Made by a program: the position numbers and the translations under genes
The notes under the pieces: generated by a model
What the model was told of the DNA's origin: nothing
The model's database searches: none
What the model saw: the letters and a program-made list of their open reading frames with translations, nothing else
Shown: in pieces, positions 21,195 through 32,007 of the stretch
Layout: each line of letters begins with the position of its first letter
How positions within the stretch are numbered: position 1 is the stretch's first letter
NCBI GenBank assembly: GCA_029237695.1
Contig: CM055266.1
Location: 109,633,370-109,697,369, forward strand
Reading direction: 5' to 3'
Source: Conchocele bisecta
Lineage: Eukaryota; Mollusca; Bivalvia; Lucinida; Thyasiridae
Length of the DNA stretch: 64,000 nucleotides

Positions 21195-23556
21195 TACAAC
21201 AAGAGGGCCATGATGGCCCTAATTCGCTCACATGACTCCATGAACACCAGAGGAGAATGTGACATTGAGTTCATATGTGCTTTAAAAAAATGGTGCTATT
21301 TTTAGATGGCGGTCATCTTGGATTAAGCGATGACTCTCATTTTACCAAATCTGAAAATGCTTCACCCAAGGATCTTAACTTACTATGAAGTTTGGCCAGC
21401 ATCGGCCATGTGGTTTCTGAGAAAAAGACGTTAAAAATATCGAATACATGGACCTTTTGGCGGCCATCTTGGATAACATAATCATCCGATTCCGACAAAT
21501 ATTGCACCAGAGCAATCGCCTCATTGATACCTTCAATTTGATATATGACATGAGCATATTCGGTCAAAAATAAAATTTGACCCCACGGGCCACGCCAATT
21601 TTTGACCTCGGGGTCACCATTTTAACACCTTTGAGAGAGCATTCTACATCGATCATTCCTACCAAGTTTCGTCGAAATCCGGCTGGCGGTTCGTGAGAAG
21701 AAGATTTTTTAAGAATTTGTGCTATTTTTAGACGGCGGCCATCTTGGATTAGCGACGACCTCCGTTTTAACAAATCTGAAAAGGCTTCACCCATGGACCA
21801 TAACTGTGAAGTTTGCCACCATAGGACATGCGGTTCGTGTGAAGAAGAATTTTGAAATCTCTAATAAAAGAACGACCTTTTGACCTTTCGGCGGCCATCT
21901 TGGATGACATGACCATCCAATTTCGACAAAAAATATACCAGAGCGATCGCCTCTTTGATACCTTCGATTTGATATAGACATGACCATATTCGGTCAAAAA
22001 GTAAAATTTTTAAGAAGTTTTTTAAGAAGTTATGTCATTTTCAGACGGCGCCCATCTTGGATCAGCGATGACCTCCATTTTAATAAATCTGAAATGGCTT
22101 CACCCATGGACCATAACTTTTAAGTTTGGCTACCATGGGCCAAGCGGTTCGTGTGAAGAAGTATTTTGAAATCTCTAATAAAAAAAAACACGACCTTTTG
22201 ACCATTCGGCGGCCATCTTGGATGATATAACCATCTAATTTCGACAATACATGCACCAGAGTGATCGCCTCGTTGATACCTTCGATTTGATATATAACAT
22301 GACCATATTCGGTGAACATTCAAATTTGACACCAATTTGACCCCACGGGCCACGCCCATTTTTGACCCCGGGGTCACCATTTTAACAACTTTAAAAGAGC
22401 ATTGTACATCGATTATTTCTACCAAGTTTCGTCGAAATCCGGCTAGCGGTTCATGAGAAGAAGATTTTTTAAGAATTTATGCTATTTTTAAACGGCGGCC
22501 ATCTTGGATTAGCAATGACCTCCATTTTAACAAGTCTGAAAAGGCTTCACCCATGGACCATAAATTTTAAGTTTGGCTACCATGGGCCAAGTGGTTCATG
22601 TGAAGAAGAATTTTTAAATCTCTAATAAAATAACGACCTTTTGACCTTTCGGCGGCCATCGTGGATGACATAACCATCCGATTTCGACAAAAAAATGCAC
22701 CAGAGTGATCGCCTCGTTGATACCTTCGATTTGATATATAACATGACCATATTCGGTCAAAAATAAAATTTAACCCTAATTTGACCCCACTGGCCACGCC
22801 CATTTTTGACCCCAGGGTCACCATTTTAACAAGTTTGTAAGAGCATTGTACATCGATTATTCCTACCAACTTTTGTCGAAATCCGGCAAGCGGTTCATGA
22901 GAAGACGATTTTTTAAGAATTTATGCTATTTTTAAATGGCGGCCATCTTGGATTAGCAATGACCTCCATTTTAACATGTCTGAAAAGGCTCCACCCTTGG
23001 ACCATAACTTTTAAGTCTGGCTACCATGGGCCAAGTGGTTCATGTGAAGAAGAATTTTGAAATCTCTAATAAAAGAACGACCTTTTGACCTTTCGGCGGC
23101 CATCTTGGATGACATAACCATCCGATTTCGACAAAAAATGCACCAGAGTGATCGCCTCGTTGATAACTTCGATTTGATATATGACATGACCATATTCGGT
23201 CAAAAATAAAATTTAACCTTAATTTAACCCCACTGGCCACGCCCATTTTTGACCCCGGGGTCACCATTTTAACAACATTGTACATCGATCATTCCTACCA
23301 AGTTTTGTCGAAATCCGGTTTGCGGTTCTTGAGAAGAAGATTTTTTTGAAAAATTTGTGCTATCTTGGATTACGTAATGACGTCATTTTAACATTTTTGT
23401 AATCCCCCTACCTAAGGACAACGACCATGAAGTTTGGTGACTATAGTCCAATGGTTACCGAGGAGAAGACGTTTGAAAATGTTCACGGACGACGACGGAC
23501 GACGGTCACATTGCGGTAACAATAGCTCACATGAGCTTCGCTCAGGTGAACTAAAA
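21195..23556. mobile_element. Helitron-like tandem-array element (five ~300-450-bp units)
   Basis: Left end 'caagagggccatgatggccc'. The right end has a hairpin 'gctcacatgagcttcgctca' followed by 'ggtgaactaa', so it finishes in CTAA as Helitron-type ends do (CTRR). Five units begin near 21296, 21721, 22031, 22486 and 22929. Each carries up to two copies of GGCGGCCATCTTGGAT plus 'gaccatattcggtcaaaa' and 'tgaccccggggtcacc'. A GACGACGGACGACGG run precedes the right end. The 60-100-residue minus-strand frames are by-products of the repeat. Confidence 0.72.
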
Positions 23557-24520
23557 ACACGCAAACAAAACATTACAGTACAAGTATTCGATTGTTAAAG
23601 CTAGAGTCCCACATGCCAGGCTATAAGATAAGGAGGCATATTTTATCGTCCATTCTTTAGATAGGACATTGTTCGGGCAAAATAAAAATTAATTCACTAT
23701 TACCCGATGTATTAATTGGCATTATTATACTGTTTATAGCCAATGTGAATTTCCACACTTATATTATGGGCCGTGTTTTCTTAAAATGTTAACAGAAATT
23801 ACTATTTATTATCTGCATTTATTGTTTGATGTGCACTGATCATACTTTATAATCTGACGATAAAACTGTTTTGTTTTCGGTTGGCGTATTAATATAAATA
23901 ATTTAAAAATGGTATGCCTCATTTGCATATCAAAATAGCCTGATACCACCGCGAGTCACTATTAGTAAAATAAAGATTACACACTAAATGAGTATATCTG
24001 TATAACGTGGAATATGCGGATTCATGCACATACAATAAACGCCAAGAAGTTGAACGTGCTAATTAGAACATTAGGACAATACGTTACAGTTATGTTACCC
24101 AGTATACAGAATGCATCTATACTTTTCATTGAAACATTCATTTTTATGTTATATATTAGCGATTTCATATAGCTATATGAACGTATTATTTTCACTAAAA
24201 AGTGTTTGACAGCATTTCAGAATCACTCCATTGGAAACAATTCTCATCTGCTGTCAAACCATGTTGTTGGCTGAGAAAATAATAGAAAATAAAATACAGA
24301 CGACTAAAAGTACAAGCTTCCCCGGTAATATGAAATGGTACTTAACAACAAAAGAACAAACACAATGTTCCAACGTTTTGGCCCAAAGCCTTTATAAAGG
24401 AATTAGTAACTTTTATCGGCTATTAAAGTGGCAACAATTTCAGATTTCACAATGTTTAACAAAAATATCGTGAAATATACTTGTAACTTAATTGATTGTT
24501 GTAGGATAAACAATTCCATG
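23557..24520. other. No gene recognised
   Basis: About 960 bp of AT-rich DNA up to the 5' LTR. An 80-codon frame at 24231-24473 has no recognisable features, and I regard it as chance. Confidence 0.45.
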
Positions 24521-24701
24521 TGTGATGAGTCCGAATTATGGTTAAATAATAGGTCCGGAATTTAGTCACGGATTTACATGTGGTCTGTGAACTTAGTAGT
24601 ATCTAGCCTTATTCTGGTTCTCCACCATGCTTTCCGGTTCTGAATAAAGATTGTTTACAAACTGAACTCCCAGTATTTTACTGTGTTACTGCCTCATCAC
24701 A
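24521..24701 (+). repeat. 5' LTR
   Basis: Begins TGTGATGAGTCC and ends CCTCATCACA, i.e. TG...CA. A polyadenylation signal AATAAA is at 24643-24648. It matches the 3' LTR except for about seven substitutions and no indels. Confidence 0.92.
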
Positions 24702-24703
24702 TG

Positions 24704-24721
24704 TGGCGTCGTCGGCAGGAT
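24704..24721 (+). promoter_or_regulatory. Primer binding site
   Basis: TGGCGTCGTCGGCAGGAT starts two bases after the LTR and opens with TGG, the complement of a tRNA CCA end. By memory it fits the 3' end of a tRNA-Ser with about one mismatch; the tRNA identity is inferred. Confidence 0.75.
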
Positions 24722-24880
24722 ATCGTTCAAGACTAAGTATAAGGTGTAGTCAAATACATGTCCACACTTATGTTGGCGGATTCCCGTCTAAAAGGGATAA
24801 ACAAGGACCAACAATTCCCGCATTCTAGATTTTAATTTCATGTAAAACCAGGTTCCCATATCAACAATCATGTACGGTTT

Positions 24881-25324
24881 GTGAAAAAACTAGGAAGTAA
24901 TTCACACCAGCTATTTGTTATTTGTTTGGGAATCAACGATGTCCCAGAGGACTTACCAGAAAGATCTAGTATTGAACTGGAAAAATTGAAGACGAAAATA
25001 ATACAAAATTTTCGCTCACTGTGCAAAATAATTAGGAAAAATACGCCCGATGCTCACATTGTTATAGCAACAATCCCGACAAAAGATCTGCGACAAAAGC
25101 CAGAATAAACGTGCAACATATTACGGATCGTCACCAACAATTATTTGAGACATTTGTGTCTACAATTAACAGTTTCATCAACGACTTTTCATCAAGGTCG
25201 TAGGAAAGTTACATTTAACTACAATAAGTTGACTGATGGACTTCACCCATGCGATGAACTCAAGCGTCTTTGGTGGAGCAAGATCCGTGAAGTTGCTGAA
25301 CATATTTTACAAAAAACTTGGTGA
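24881..25324 (+). pseudogene. GDSL/SGNH-hydrolase-like frame ahead of gag
   Basis: Two pieces separated by a frame change. The first (24881-25108) reads LFVICLGINDVPEDL, with the G-x-N-D of SGNH block III, then a long helix and HIVIATIPTKDLR. The second (about 25187-25324) reads KLTDGLHPCDELKRLWWSKI, where DGLHP fits the D-x-x-H of block V. The N-terminal GDS block is not recognisable in the degraded sequence at 24740-24880. It lies between the PBS and gag and in the same orientation, so it was probably part of the element. SGNH esterase domains are known in ORF1 of some LINEs; I do not recall this position for Gypsy elements. It could instead be captured host sequence. Confidence 0.55.
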
Positions 25325-25557
25325 GTAATACATTTTAAAGTTACAGTACAGTCTGGTAATTGTGCCCACATGCCGATTACGTTATTCAAAGGCGAAAGTA
25401 CACGAAAATAGTGAAGTTGTTTGTAATGGTAGTAATGGATGTCACTATGACATTTGCATATACATATCAGCTTACACAGAAACTATTGTGTACACTACTT
25501 TGACACGGGATATTGAATTTATAAGCTACACATACAGTCAAACTTAAAATAGAGAGG

Positions 25558-26545
25558 ATGTCGAAAAGTAAGATCAAGAAGTTGGAAGCAAGAATAGAGG
25601 AGTTGACAGATGAATTAATGGCGACAAAATTACACGTTGGTGATGAACCGTTTCGTCCTGAAACTTATGCAAAGCCGCCAATAGACAGTCGCATATTCCT
25701 GATGTCAAAGCACCGGCGTTCAGAGCAGGTGAAACAGAAGACTTCACTTCATGGTTGAGAAATTATGAACGTGTAGTTGAAATCAACCATTGGACAAGGG
25801 ACTTTTGTCTAAAACACATTTCAACAGTATTACTTGATGGGGCAAATAGTCAATATTGGGACTGTACAGAAGAAGAACGCTTGAATTGGGATATATTGAT
25901 ACCGGCATTGAATCGTAAATTTGCGCCTGCAAGTAACAGGGCCACGTTCGAAGCTGCATTAGAAACTAGGAAACAACTGTCAGGTGAAAGTTTAGATAGG
26001 TATATGGCTGAATTGAAAGTCTTATCGAAGAAGGCTTACCCATGCAGATTGGGAAGAAAAATACCGTGATAAGAAGTTTCTAAGTACTTCATCCAAGGCA
26101 TTCATGAAAATTTACAAATTTGGGTCCTGTAGTCAAATCCAAAAACTGCAGACGAAGCGCTTCAAGTTGCCCGTTGCAATCGAATGCAAACTTGCAGAGA
26201 AACACGACATCTGCAAAAGAACAGAAAATGGATGTACTACCCGACGTAATGGTGGGAGCGACCCAGGCTATAGAAACAAATAATTTGGCAGATGTTATAG
26301 CGTTAGCTCTCGAAAGGCGAGGCATTGGAATGAACAATATTCCATACAGGCGACAAGACAACGGAGGTTATCGGGGATATGTTGGAAGTTACCGGGGAAG
26401 AGGCCGTGGATCTAGGGGACGTGGCCGTCGTGAAGGTGTGAGAGGTACTTGTCATGCCTGTGGCCAACAGGGTCACTTCTGGAGGGATCCTGCCTGTCCT
26501 AAAACACATATGCACCAACAGAATGGAATGTCGGGAAACGAATAA
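25558..26545 (+). pseudogene. Gypsy gag, frameshifted
   Basis: Starts with a predicted coiled coil (SKIKKLEARIEELTDELM). After a frameshift near 25700 it enters a Retrotrans_gag-type domain: 'LNRKFAPASNRATFEAAL' and 'GESLDRYMAELKVLSKKAYP'. A stop at 26067-26069 and another frame change break it again. The last third is an RG-rich stretch (GYRGYVGSYRGRGRGSRGRG) followed by a zinc knuckle, CHACGQQGHFWRDPAC, where the spacing to the last Cys is longer than the usual C-X2-C-X4-H-X4-C. The protein would form the particle core and bind RNA; this copy cannot make it whole. Confidence 0.85.
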
Positions 26546-26601
26546 GGGGTGGGATATCAACGGCCATTTCCCCACCCCAGTCTATACAATATGGTCAGTC
26601 C

Positions 26602-27357
26602 TTGGACAATGGTAGGGGCACGACGGTGTCAATGAATTGTGAGATTGGAGGACTTACAGTGTGTGCACTTGTAGACACAGGCGCCCAAGTTACACTTATT
26701 AATAGGGAGACATACAACAGAATACCAAACAAGCCAGGGATAATTAAAACAAAATTAAACATTAATCGACCAAATTATGAATCCCTTGGAGTTGATGGAG
26801 TAGTTAATATTGATCTGTTAGTTGGCAATGTTGTGAGGAATTGGCCAGTATATGTATGTGAGAATGTTTCCCCGTCAATGATTTTGGGAGAGGACTTTAT
26901 GCGCAATGAGGGTGTAGTTATAGACTTTGCAAGTAACACATTATCTTTTGCAAATAACACATCAGAGTTATTGTATCAGCAGTCGCTGGAGACGTGCCGC
27001 GTGAGTATAGCTGATACGATCGATGTACCAGCCCGTACAATGATGAACGTGAACTGTCATGTTGCTGGAGGGAAATCAAAGGAAGACATGTCGGGTGTTT
27101 TAGAGCCAGCAATGTTGTTTGAAGACAAATATCGCCTGGGAGTCATTAAGGTGGCAGCGGTGGTTAAACAACGGGAAATCCCAGTAAGAATTTTTGAAAC
27201 ATCTGAAACAGCAGTGCGTATTTGGAAAGGAAGTACAATTGGCCAATTGCATCCGCTATTGGATGAAAACACATGTCTGATGGTCAACTGTCAAAATGTT
27301 ATTTCATTCAGGCCAACAATACTAGTCAGGAGAATACCTCATCAATCCATCAGCTAG
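26602..27357 (+). pseudogene. Gypsy aspartic protease region
   Basis: VCALVDTGAQVTLINRETY holds the catalytic D-T-G-A loop of a retropepsin, and SPSMILGEDFM is the later hydrophobic-G motif. The 251-codon frame stays open and overlaps the start of the reverse transcriptase frame at 27273, in a different phase. In an active element protease and polymerase would be one polyprotein, so a frame break separates them here. Confidence 0.87.
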
Positions 27358-28319
27358 AGCGAATAAATAGTTCTTCTAATCTACAATCAGAAATGAGAGA
27401 GTTATTTCCCATTAAGAACTCGGACATATCCGAGGAGGAAAGGTCACTGCATTACGATATCCTGGCGCGACATTCTGCTGCGATATCAAGAGGCTCTCAT
27501 GACATTGGCACAGCAGTGTCGGTAAAGAATGCTATTAACACCGGTCAAGCATACCCATCTAAAACCTCACTCCGAAGGATGTCACCTGTTAAAAGGAGTG
27601 AAATCAGGGAAGAGGTGCAAGCCATGTTATATCACGACGTGATAGAGGCCTCAAATTCTCCATGGTCAGCTAATGTAGTGTTAGTGCACAAAAAAGATGG
27701 TGGTCGGAGGTTTTGCATTGACTACAGAGCGTTTAATTTGGTCACAAAAAAGGATAGTTACCCGTTGCCACGACCAGATGGCATATTGGACTCATTAACT
27801 GGAGCACTATACTTCAGCCATTTTGAACTGGTTCGGGGATACTGGCAGTTTCTGGTAGAAGAAGGAGATCGGGAGAAAACTGCATTTACCACACCGGACG
27901 GGCACTATCAATTCAGAAAAATGCCATTTGGATTAACTAATGCACCGGCCACTTTTCGACGGGCAATGGACCTCATTCTGAAAGGATTATCATGGATTGA
28001 CTGTGTCGTGTACCTGGAAGACGTGGTGATTTTTGCACAGTCTCAACAAGACCACAGGCGCAAGTTAGACGATGTATTGTCTGGGCTCCAAAAGGCGGGT
28101 CTTAAAATCAAACCAGAAAAGTGCGAAATGCTGCCTGTTGAGATGACATTGCTGGGACACATAGTCTCAAAAGACGGTGTACGTGTATACACAGAGAAGG
28201 TAAAGGTGATAAACGAGTGGCCAGCACCAACTAATATATCTGAATTGAGATCATTTCTTGGACATGTTGGTTATCATCAGAAGTTCATACAGAACTGTAC
28301 CAATATTACAGCACCATAA
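27273..28319 (+). pseudogene. Gypsy reverse transcriptase, both catalytic motifs altered
   Basis: Clear Ty3/Gypsy polymerase: 'VIEASNSPWSANVVLVHKKD', 'RRFCIDYRAFNLVTKKDSYP', 'MPFGLTNAPATFRRAMD', 'LLGHIVSKDGV', ending in the connection region 'ISELRSFLGHVGYHQKF'. Motif A reads YFSHFELVRGYWQ where family members have an Asp (LDL.SGYWQ). Motif C reads VYLEDVV instead of YLDD/YVDD. Both changes are Asp to Glu. A stop after 'NITAP' ends the frame before RNase H. The copy is almost certainly inactive. Confidence 0.92.
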
Positions 28320-28850
28320 AGGCAATTGGAGAAAAAGGGTGTACACTTGCTGTGGTCATAAAAGGCAGAAGACGCGTTTCGTCAGCTTAAAGAAACATTA
28401 TGTTCGGCACCCGTTCTGGCGTTTCCCAACTACAGTTCAAAATTCATTGTTGACGCTGATGCGAGTGAGGAGGGTATTGGCGCAACACTGTCGCAGGTCC
28501 AGGATGGGATTGAAAAGCCAATTGCATTTGCTGCAAAGGTGCTACAGGGAGCTCAGCGCACCACATATACTGTATATCAGAAGGAAATGTTAGTCCTATC
28601 GTGGGCATTGGATCACTTCGAACCTTACATATATGGGCAAGTATTTCTGGTGCGGACTGACAATCGGGCTCTCTCTTGGCTTAAAACAAAAAAAAATATC
28701 CGCGGCCCAGCATCACGCTGGTTGGAGCGTATCATGGACTTCATGCCCTTTGAACTACAACCACAGCCCTGGGAAGGATCATACAAACGCGGATGGGTTG
28801 TCTCTAATTCCGTGGAAGAGGATACAGTTGGACAATATAGAGGCACATGA
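28320..28850 (+). pseudogene. Gypsy RNase H region, frameshifted
   Basis: From 28539 the frame reads TTYTVYQKEMLVLSWALDHF and YIYGQVFLVRTDNRALSWL, the classic C-terminal half of Gypsy RNase H with the TDN motif. The N-terminal half (D-A-S-E-E-G-I-G) is at about 28450-28490 in another frame. At least two frameshifts and one stop separate the pieces. Confidence 0.85.
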
Positions 28851-30288
28851 CAATGAAGAAACTGACCTCAAATCATACACAGATCTGATCAATGTCAGGT
28901 CGTCTGGTGACAAATCGAGCATATCATGCCATCCAATTGTACAAAATACACCAGGGAAAAGCAGCGAAGCTCAATTTAGACACAATTTGAACCTGGGTCC
29001 ACTAGATGGATGGTCAAAAGAGGAAATTCAACAAGCACAAAGGGAGGATAGTACGTTAGCCATTGTAATACACTGGCTTGAACATAATGAACAACCCTCA
29101 AGGTTGAAAATGCAGGGTGCTAGTCGAGAACTGTGGTCCTGTTGGTCACAATATCCCAGATTAACACTGGATAACGGTATGCTCTACATAATCTGGTATG
29201 ATGAGCCAAACACAATACTTCAGTTGTGGTTGCCTCGTAAGCTTGTACTACCAGTTCTGTTTAGTATGCATAGTGGTACTGGACACTAAGGCCATATGAA
29301 AACAGTCGAACAATTAAGACAACGATTTCACTGGTTTAATTTACGAAACGAAACCGAGTTGTATATCCAACGGTGTGAGGTGTGCCAGAAATAAAAAAAA
29401 TCCACAAAAAAACACAAAGCACCGTTAATTAACATGAACCGGCATTGATATCGTGGGTCCACTACCTAAACAGAACATGACCATATGTATATGTTAGTGG
29501 GTGTAGATTACTTCACAAAATTTCCCTTTGCCTTCCCACTTACCAATACAACTGCAGAGAAGGTGGCTACTGTTCTTATAGACCAGCTCATTTGTACCTT
29601 CGGAGTACCAGCCTGCATACACTCAGATCAGGGATCCAACTTTGAAAGTTCTGTATTTCGGTCTCTTTGCGAGATGGTACATGCTGCCAAAACTAGAACA
29701 TCACCATTTACACCGTGGGGAAATGGGGAGACAGAACGCATGAATAAAAGGCTGGTCCAAATGTTGAGAGCCATGGTTGAAAATCACACAAACAGTTGGG
29801 ATCAATTACTACCAAAGGCGTTAATGCACTATCGTTCAGCAGTGCACTAATCAACTGGTTTCACGCCATATTGCCTCATGTTTGGTCGAGAGATGCGTCT
29901 ACCAATTGATGCGATGGTCGGAGACCCCCCCGGCATTAGCGAGAAATTGCTACCCGAGTATGTAGCTGAACAACAGAGAGACCAAATTAGGCGTACTGAA
30001 CAAATGGCAAGGGACCATCTGCAAACGGCACAAAAGCACCAGAAGGATTATTATGACGTCAATGCTTCCATACAGCGCTATAAAGTGAATGATCTCGTCA
30101 TGTTATACAATATTTCTGTACCGCGTGGTGTGCATAAGAAATTCTTCAAAAGATGGACGGGACCATGGAAGGTAGTTCGTGTAGTATCCGATGTTGATTG
30201 CAGAATTCAATACATAGGCGACGAACGAGGTCGTATGCGACGCCTGCGAAACGTTGTACACTCCAACCATTTGGTACTACAGCAATGA
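28851..30288 (+). pseudogene. Gypsy integrase, interrupted
   Basis: An HHCC zinc-binding module spans the break near 29287 (H..TGH then CEVCQK near 29380). The catalytic core opens at 29485: VGVDYFTKFPFAFPL (first Asp), ACIHSDQGSNFES (second Asp), GNGETERMNKRL (Glu). A stop follows HYRSAVH at 29848-29850. The frame resumes with CLMFGREMRLPIDAMVGDPP and ends in a GPY/F-like domain, FKRWTGPWKVVRVV. Length and order are normal; stops and frame changes at 29287, 29392 and 29848 inactivate it. Confidence 0.9.
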
Positions 30289-30301
30289 GGCATGAGACAA
30301 C

Positions 30302-31123
30302 GTGGCGAATAGGCAGCAGGACAAAGAGAACAATCGCGATATGCCATTGCCAGATTTGTCCAATAACGAATATTCCAATGGGTGTGTCCAAAGTCCGCCG
30401 GAAGTAGAAGACGACGTTCGCACCCAAAGGCGTGTCCACATGCCGCTACCAGAAGACGACGACGGGCATGCCCACATGCCGCCACTGGAAGACGACGATG
30501 GGCGTGCCCACAGGCCGCCACGCGTAACTGATGAAGGGCGTGCCCACAGGCCGCCACCAGAAGACGACGGGCGTGCCCACAGGCCGCCACGCGTAACTGA
30601 TGAAGGGCGTGCCCACAGGCCGCCACTTGAAAACGACGATGTGCGGGCCCACAGGCCGCCACGCGTAACTGATGAAGGGCGTGCCGATAGGCCGCCACCA
30701 GAAGACGACGATGGGCGTGTCCACAGGCCGCCAGTCGTAACTGATGAAGGGCGTGCCCACAGGCCGCCACCAGAAGACGACGATGGGCGTGCCCACAGGC
30801 CGCCAGTCGTAACTGATGAAGGGCGTGCCCACAGGCCGCCACTGGAAGACGACGATGGGCGTGCCCACCGGCCGCCACGCGTAACTGATGAATGGCATGC
30901 CCACAGGCCGCCACGAGTGGACGGCAATGACCGTGTTCAAAGGCCGCCACCAGGAGATGTCGATGGGCGTGCCCAAAGGCCGCCACCAGGAGACGACGAT
31001 GGGCGGGGCGAAATGTCGCTAGAGAACAGAGGTGAACATATAGACAATGAACACTATCACCACGGTCGCCCAGTTAGAGGTCGTCAGTTACCAAGAAAAA
31101 TTGACGACTATTATATGGACTGA
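30302..31123 (+). CDS. Post-integrase frame with 16 twelve-residue repeats
   Basis: An open frame (first ATG at about 30341) after the integrase stop. Residues from about 45 to 235 form 16 units of 12 residues (36 bp; one unit is 11), alternating between AHRPPPEDDDGR and AHRPPRVTDEGR types. The tail is 'GEHIDNEHYHHGRPVRGRQL'. It is acidic and proline-rich; I see no signal peptide or membrane segment, so it does not look like an envelope. The 36-bp period keeps other frames open too, which yields long antisense frames that I do not regard as genes. Role unknown; possibly a gag- or env-position accessory protein, or the expanded C-terminal tail of pol. Confidence 0.5.
   Translation: MANRQQDKENNRDMPLPDLSNNEYSNGCVQSPPEVEDDVRTQRRVHMPLPEDDDGHAHMPPLEDDDGRAHRPPRVTDEGRAHRPPPEDDGRAHRPPRVTDEGRAHRPPLENDDVRAHRPPRVTDEGRADRPPPEDDDGRVHRPPVVTDEGRAHRPPPEDDDGRAHRPPVVTDEGRAHRPPLEDDDGRAHRPPRVTDEWHAHRPPRVDGNDRVQRPPPGDVDGRAQRPPPGDDDGRGEMSLENRGEHIDNEHYHHGRPVRGRQLPRKIDDYYMD
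30430..31010. repeat. 36-bp minisatellite inside the retroelement
   Basis: Units of the form GGGCGTGCCCACAGGCCGCC plus 16 variable bases. Two unit types alternate through the central part, so the higher-order period is 72 bp. Confidence 0.88.
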
Positions 31124-31137
31124 GGGAATTGATTGCA

Positions 31138-31148
31138 GCGGGGGAAGA
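31138..31148 (+). promoter_or_regulatory. Polypurine tract
   Basis: GCGGGGGAAGA lies immediately before the TG that opens the 3' LTR, the position where plus-strand DNA synthesis is primed. Confidence 0.8.
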
Positions 31149-31329
31149 TGTAATGAGTCCGAATTATGGTTAAATCATAGGTCCGGAATTTAGTCACGGA
31201 TTTACATGTGGTCTGTGAACTTAGTAGTATCTAGCCTCGTTCTGATTCTCTACCATGCTTTCCGGTTCTGAATAAAGATTGTTTACAAACTGAACTCCCA
31301 GTATTTTACTGTTTTACTGCCTCATCACA
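31149..31329 (+). repeat. 3' LTR
   Basis: Begins TGTAATGAGTCC, ends CCTCATCACA, 181 bp, with AATAAA near 31271. About seven substitutions from the 5' LTR. Confidence 0.92.
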
Positions 31330-31839
31330 CTTGATACAGGCATTGGGCCAAGGCGTAGACACGCTGGTTTTGTGATGTACATGTATTAAGTATAAGATAG
31401 TGTTCACAAATTGGATTTTTAAGGAATTAAATGCGAGGGATCGCTAGCGACCGCAGCATTTAGTTCCTGAACATTCCAATAATAAATGTGAACAATAACA
31501 TACTTATAGGTCGGCCAAGTGTACAATACAATGTCCCATTCGCGTATTAATTTTCCATTTTCTGTCGAACAGTAAATAATTAAATCGGGTAATATATAAC
31601 TTATTGGGGTTAAACGTTGCAATATGTGAGCTAAATGGAGCACAATGCTGCCCAGCGATTGGCTTAGAACGCAGGGCGAACTATAAGTACCATTCAGCAA
31701 ACATAATGGTAGCGAATTCATATAAGCTTGTTTTCCAATCCTAAAATGCGCATATTGAATGTAGACTACACATGAACATGTTGTTTGAATTAAACCTAAA
31801 GTCACACATGCCATGTCATAATATATAGAGCTTATTCAA
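31330..31839. other. No gene recognised
   Basis: About 510 bp. A 131-codon minus-strand frame (31419-31814) is the longest opening but shows no domain, signal or family resemblance. I treat it as chance. Confidence 0.45.
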
Positions 31840-32007
31840 CTACCATTTTGAAATACCTGATTTATTTCCCCGAGACATCTGGAAATCCGATAAAGAAACG
31901 AGTGCTCCGCACTCGTTTCTTTGTCGGATTTACAGATGTCAGCACTCGTTTCTTTATCGGATTTCCAGATGTCTCGGGAAATAAATCAGGTATTTCAAAC
32001 TGGTAGT
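31840..32007. mobile_element. Hairpin element
   Basis: CTACCATTTTGAAATACCTG at the left pairs with the complement ending CAGGTATTTCAAACTGGTAG. Inner arms hold 'ccgagacatctggaaatccg'. The block 'agcactcgtttctttatcgg' is present as an extra copy near the centre, making one arm longer. Confidence 0.75.

Larger units (their letters stand above)
24521..31329 (+). mobile_element. Ty3/Gypsy LTR retrotransposon, full length but mutated
   Basis: A 6.8-kb element with 181-bp LTRs, PBS, gag, protease, reverse transcriptase, RNase H, integrase, a repeat-rich frame and PPT, all on the plus strand. The order PR-RT-RH-IN identifies Ty3/Gypsy (Metaviridae type). The two LTRs differ at about 7 of 181 positions, so insertion was not very recent. 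Gag and pol are broken by several frameshifts and stops. The flanking pentamers (ccatg and cttga) do not match, so no target duplication is visible; recombination or decay could explain this. Confidence 0.93.

Noticed and set aside
21296..23290. Family of 60-100-codon minus-strand proteins (for example 22120-22425 and 22567-22869)
   Set aside because: They are parallel translations of the same tandem unit, each ended by unit-specific stops; no evidence of coding selection.
24881..25108. SGNH-like frame as an independent host esterase gene
   Set aside because: It lies inside the LTR element between PBS and gag, is short, and lacks the nucleophile block; a retroelement-borne relic fits better.
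30207..30986. Long antisense frames (259, 216 and 176 codons) opposite the post-integrase repeat
   Set aside because: They arise because a 36-bp repeat is free of stops in several phases; their sequence is only the repeat read backwards.
31419..31814. 131-codon minus-strand frame
   Set aside because: No domain, signal or repeat relation; length is within chance for AT-poor pockets and there is no splice or promoter support.
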